Of a stretch of 13,897 nt of DNA, positions 13,534-13,897 are shown piece by piece (position 1 is the first letter of the stretch; each line of letters begins with the position of its first letter). Made by a program: the position numbers and the translations under genes. The DNA is from Limosilactobacillus antri DSM 16041 (lineage in GTDB: Bacteria; Bacillota; Bacilli; Lactobacillales; Lactobacillaceae). The notes beneath the pieces are model-generated. The model made no database searches. It was given only the letters and a program-made list of their open reading frames with translations, and was not told the origin of the DNA. The stretch covers positions 578,073 through 591,969 of the forward strand of contig NZ_GG700732.1 in the NCBI RefSeq assembly GCF_000160835.1, read 5' to 3'.

Positions 13534-13881
13534 TTAACGCTTTGCCGCCCGGCTGCTTTGCAGTTCGGTCGCAATCTGGGGAACGGACTGGGTGCGGGCC
13601 AGCTTAAACTTGCCCGCCTTGACCCCCTTGGTCTTATGCGTTTGCAGGTAGTAGCTAAACACATAGGCTCTCCTGACCAGCTGCTTTTCCTTTAAGATCT
13701 TCGCCACTTCGTCATCAGTGGCCCCCCGGGGAATCGTCACCGTAACCCGCTGGTGGTTGGCAGAGTCCACCGGCCGCAAGGCATAGTTAAAGTATTGGTG
13801 AATTGCTAAACCGGCAACCAGCAGCAGTAAGAGGATAATGACCACCAGGCGGTTTTGCTTTTTTAACTTTTGTTCATTCAT
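13534..13881 (-). CDS. mltG: Short MltG-like membrane protein lacking the catalytic domain
   Basis: The 115-residue protein reproduces the N-terminus of the endolytic transglycosylase MltG (YceG). It has a basic start, one membrane span (about 12-30), then a LysM-like subdomain (VTVTIPRGATDDEVAKILKE, FSYYLQTH, GVKAGKFKLARTQSVPQIATELQ, about 45-108). Full MltG is about 350-400 residues, with its catalytic Glu in the C-terminal part. Here the frame stops at LQSSRAAKR, just where that domain should start. Only 74 bases remain before udk, so the rest is not present in another frame. It is either a deletion derivative or a separate short family with no lytic activity. AAGGGCG precedes the ATG at 13881 by five bases. 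MltG next to udk is a common order in lactobacilli, which supports the relationship. Confidence 0.75.
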   Translation of the reverse strand: MNEQKLKKQNRLVVIILLLLLVAGLAIHQYFNYALRPVDSANHQRVTVTIPRGATDDEVAKILKEKQLVRRAYVFSYYLQTHKTKGVKAGKFKLARTQSVPQIATELQSSRAAKR

Positions 13882-13897
13882 AATTTCGCCCTTAGTG

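Noticed and set aside
1..13897. CRISPR array, insertion sequence, prophage, tRNA or rRNA
   Set aside because: No repeat-spacer pattern, transposase or integrase, terminal inverted repeats or tRNA-like cloverleaf sequence was seen on either strand.

Overview
The window looks like a core chromosomal segment of a lactic acid bacterium in the Lactobacillaceae. Three things point there: the gene neighbourhood (rpmG, 5-formyl-THF cyclo-ligase, rhomboid, YqgQ, ROK glucokinase, rhodanese), a DUF3042-type small protein beside miaA, and strong AAGGAGG-type ribosome binding sites. The base composition is fairly GC-rich for the family, which suggests a higher-GC Limosilactobacillus (fermentum/pontis-like), but the species cannot be fixed from the sequence. 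I see no transposase, phage, tRNA, rRNA or CRISPR element. Nearly everything is on the minus strand; only the DUF3042 gene and the large yfhO gene are on the plus strand.

Left part (1-2920): glnA (type I glutamine synthetase) and miaA (tRNA A37 prenylation) run leftward. They are separated by 200 bases where a glnR regulator often sits; here glnR is absent and only a possible 41-residue membrane peptide is seen. The DUF3042 gene diverges from miaA and shares a bidirectional terminator with the next cluster.

Central part (2919-8707, minus strand): a class B penicillin-binding protein, then ribosomal protein L33 (too short for many ORF cut-offs) with its own terminator, then a lone lactose/cellobiose-type PTS IIA protein. 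Next is a tight five-gene cluster: 5-formyl-THF cyclo-ligase, rhomboid protease, YqgQ, glucokinase and a membrane-anchored rhodanese-like protein whose active-site Cys is replaced by Asp. A good promoter and two catabolite-response-like motifs precede the cluster.

Right part (8708-13897): yfhO (a polytopic GT-C-like protein of the lipoteichoic/teichoic acid glycosylation type) diverges from the PBP gene and converges on a cysteine-less HesB/YneR-type gene across a strong shared hairpin. Then come greA, udk and a short MltG-like protein that keeps the membrane anchor and LysM-like part but has no catalytic domain.

Most of this is ordinary housekeeping: cell wall synthesis, one-carbon and nitrogen metabolism, glucose phosphorylation, translation and transcription fidelity. 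I do not see an undescribed multi-gene system. The best second-look items are the domain-truncated MltG, the catalytically altered rhodanese, the mutually exclusive hairpins in the long PBP leader, the perfect palindrome inside the HesB-like promoter, and the unexplained miaA-glnA gap.
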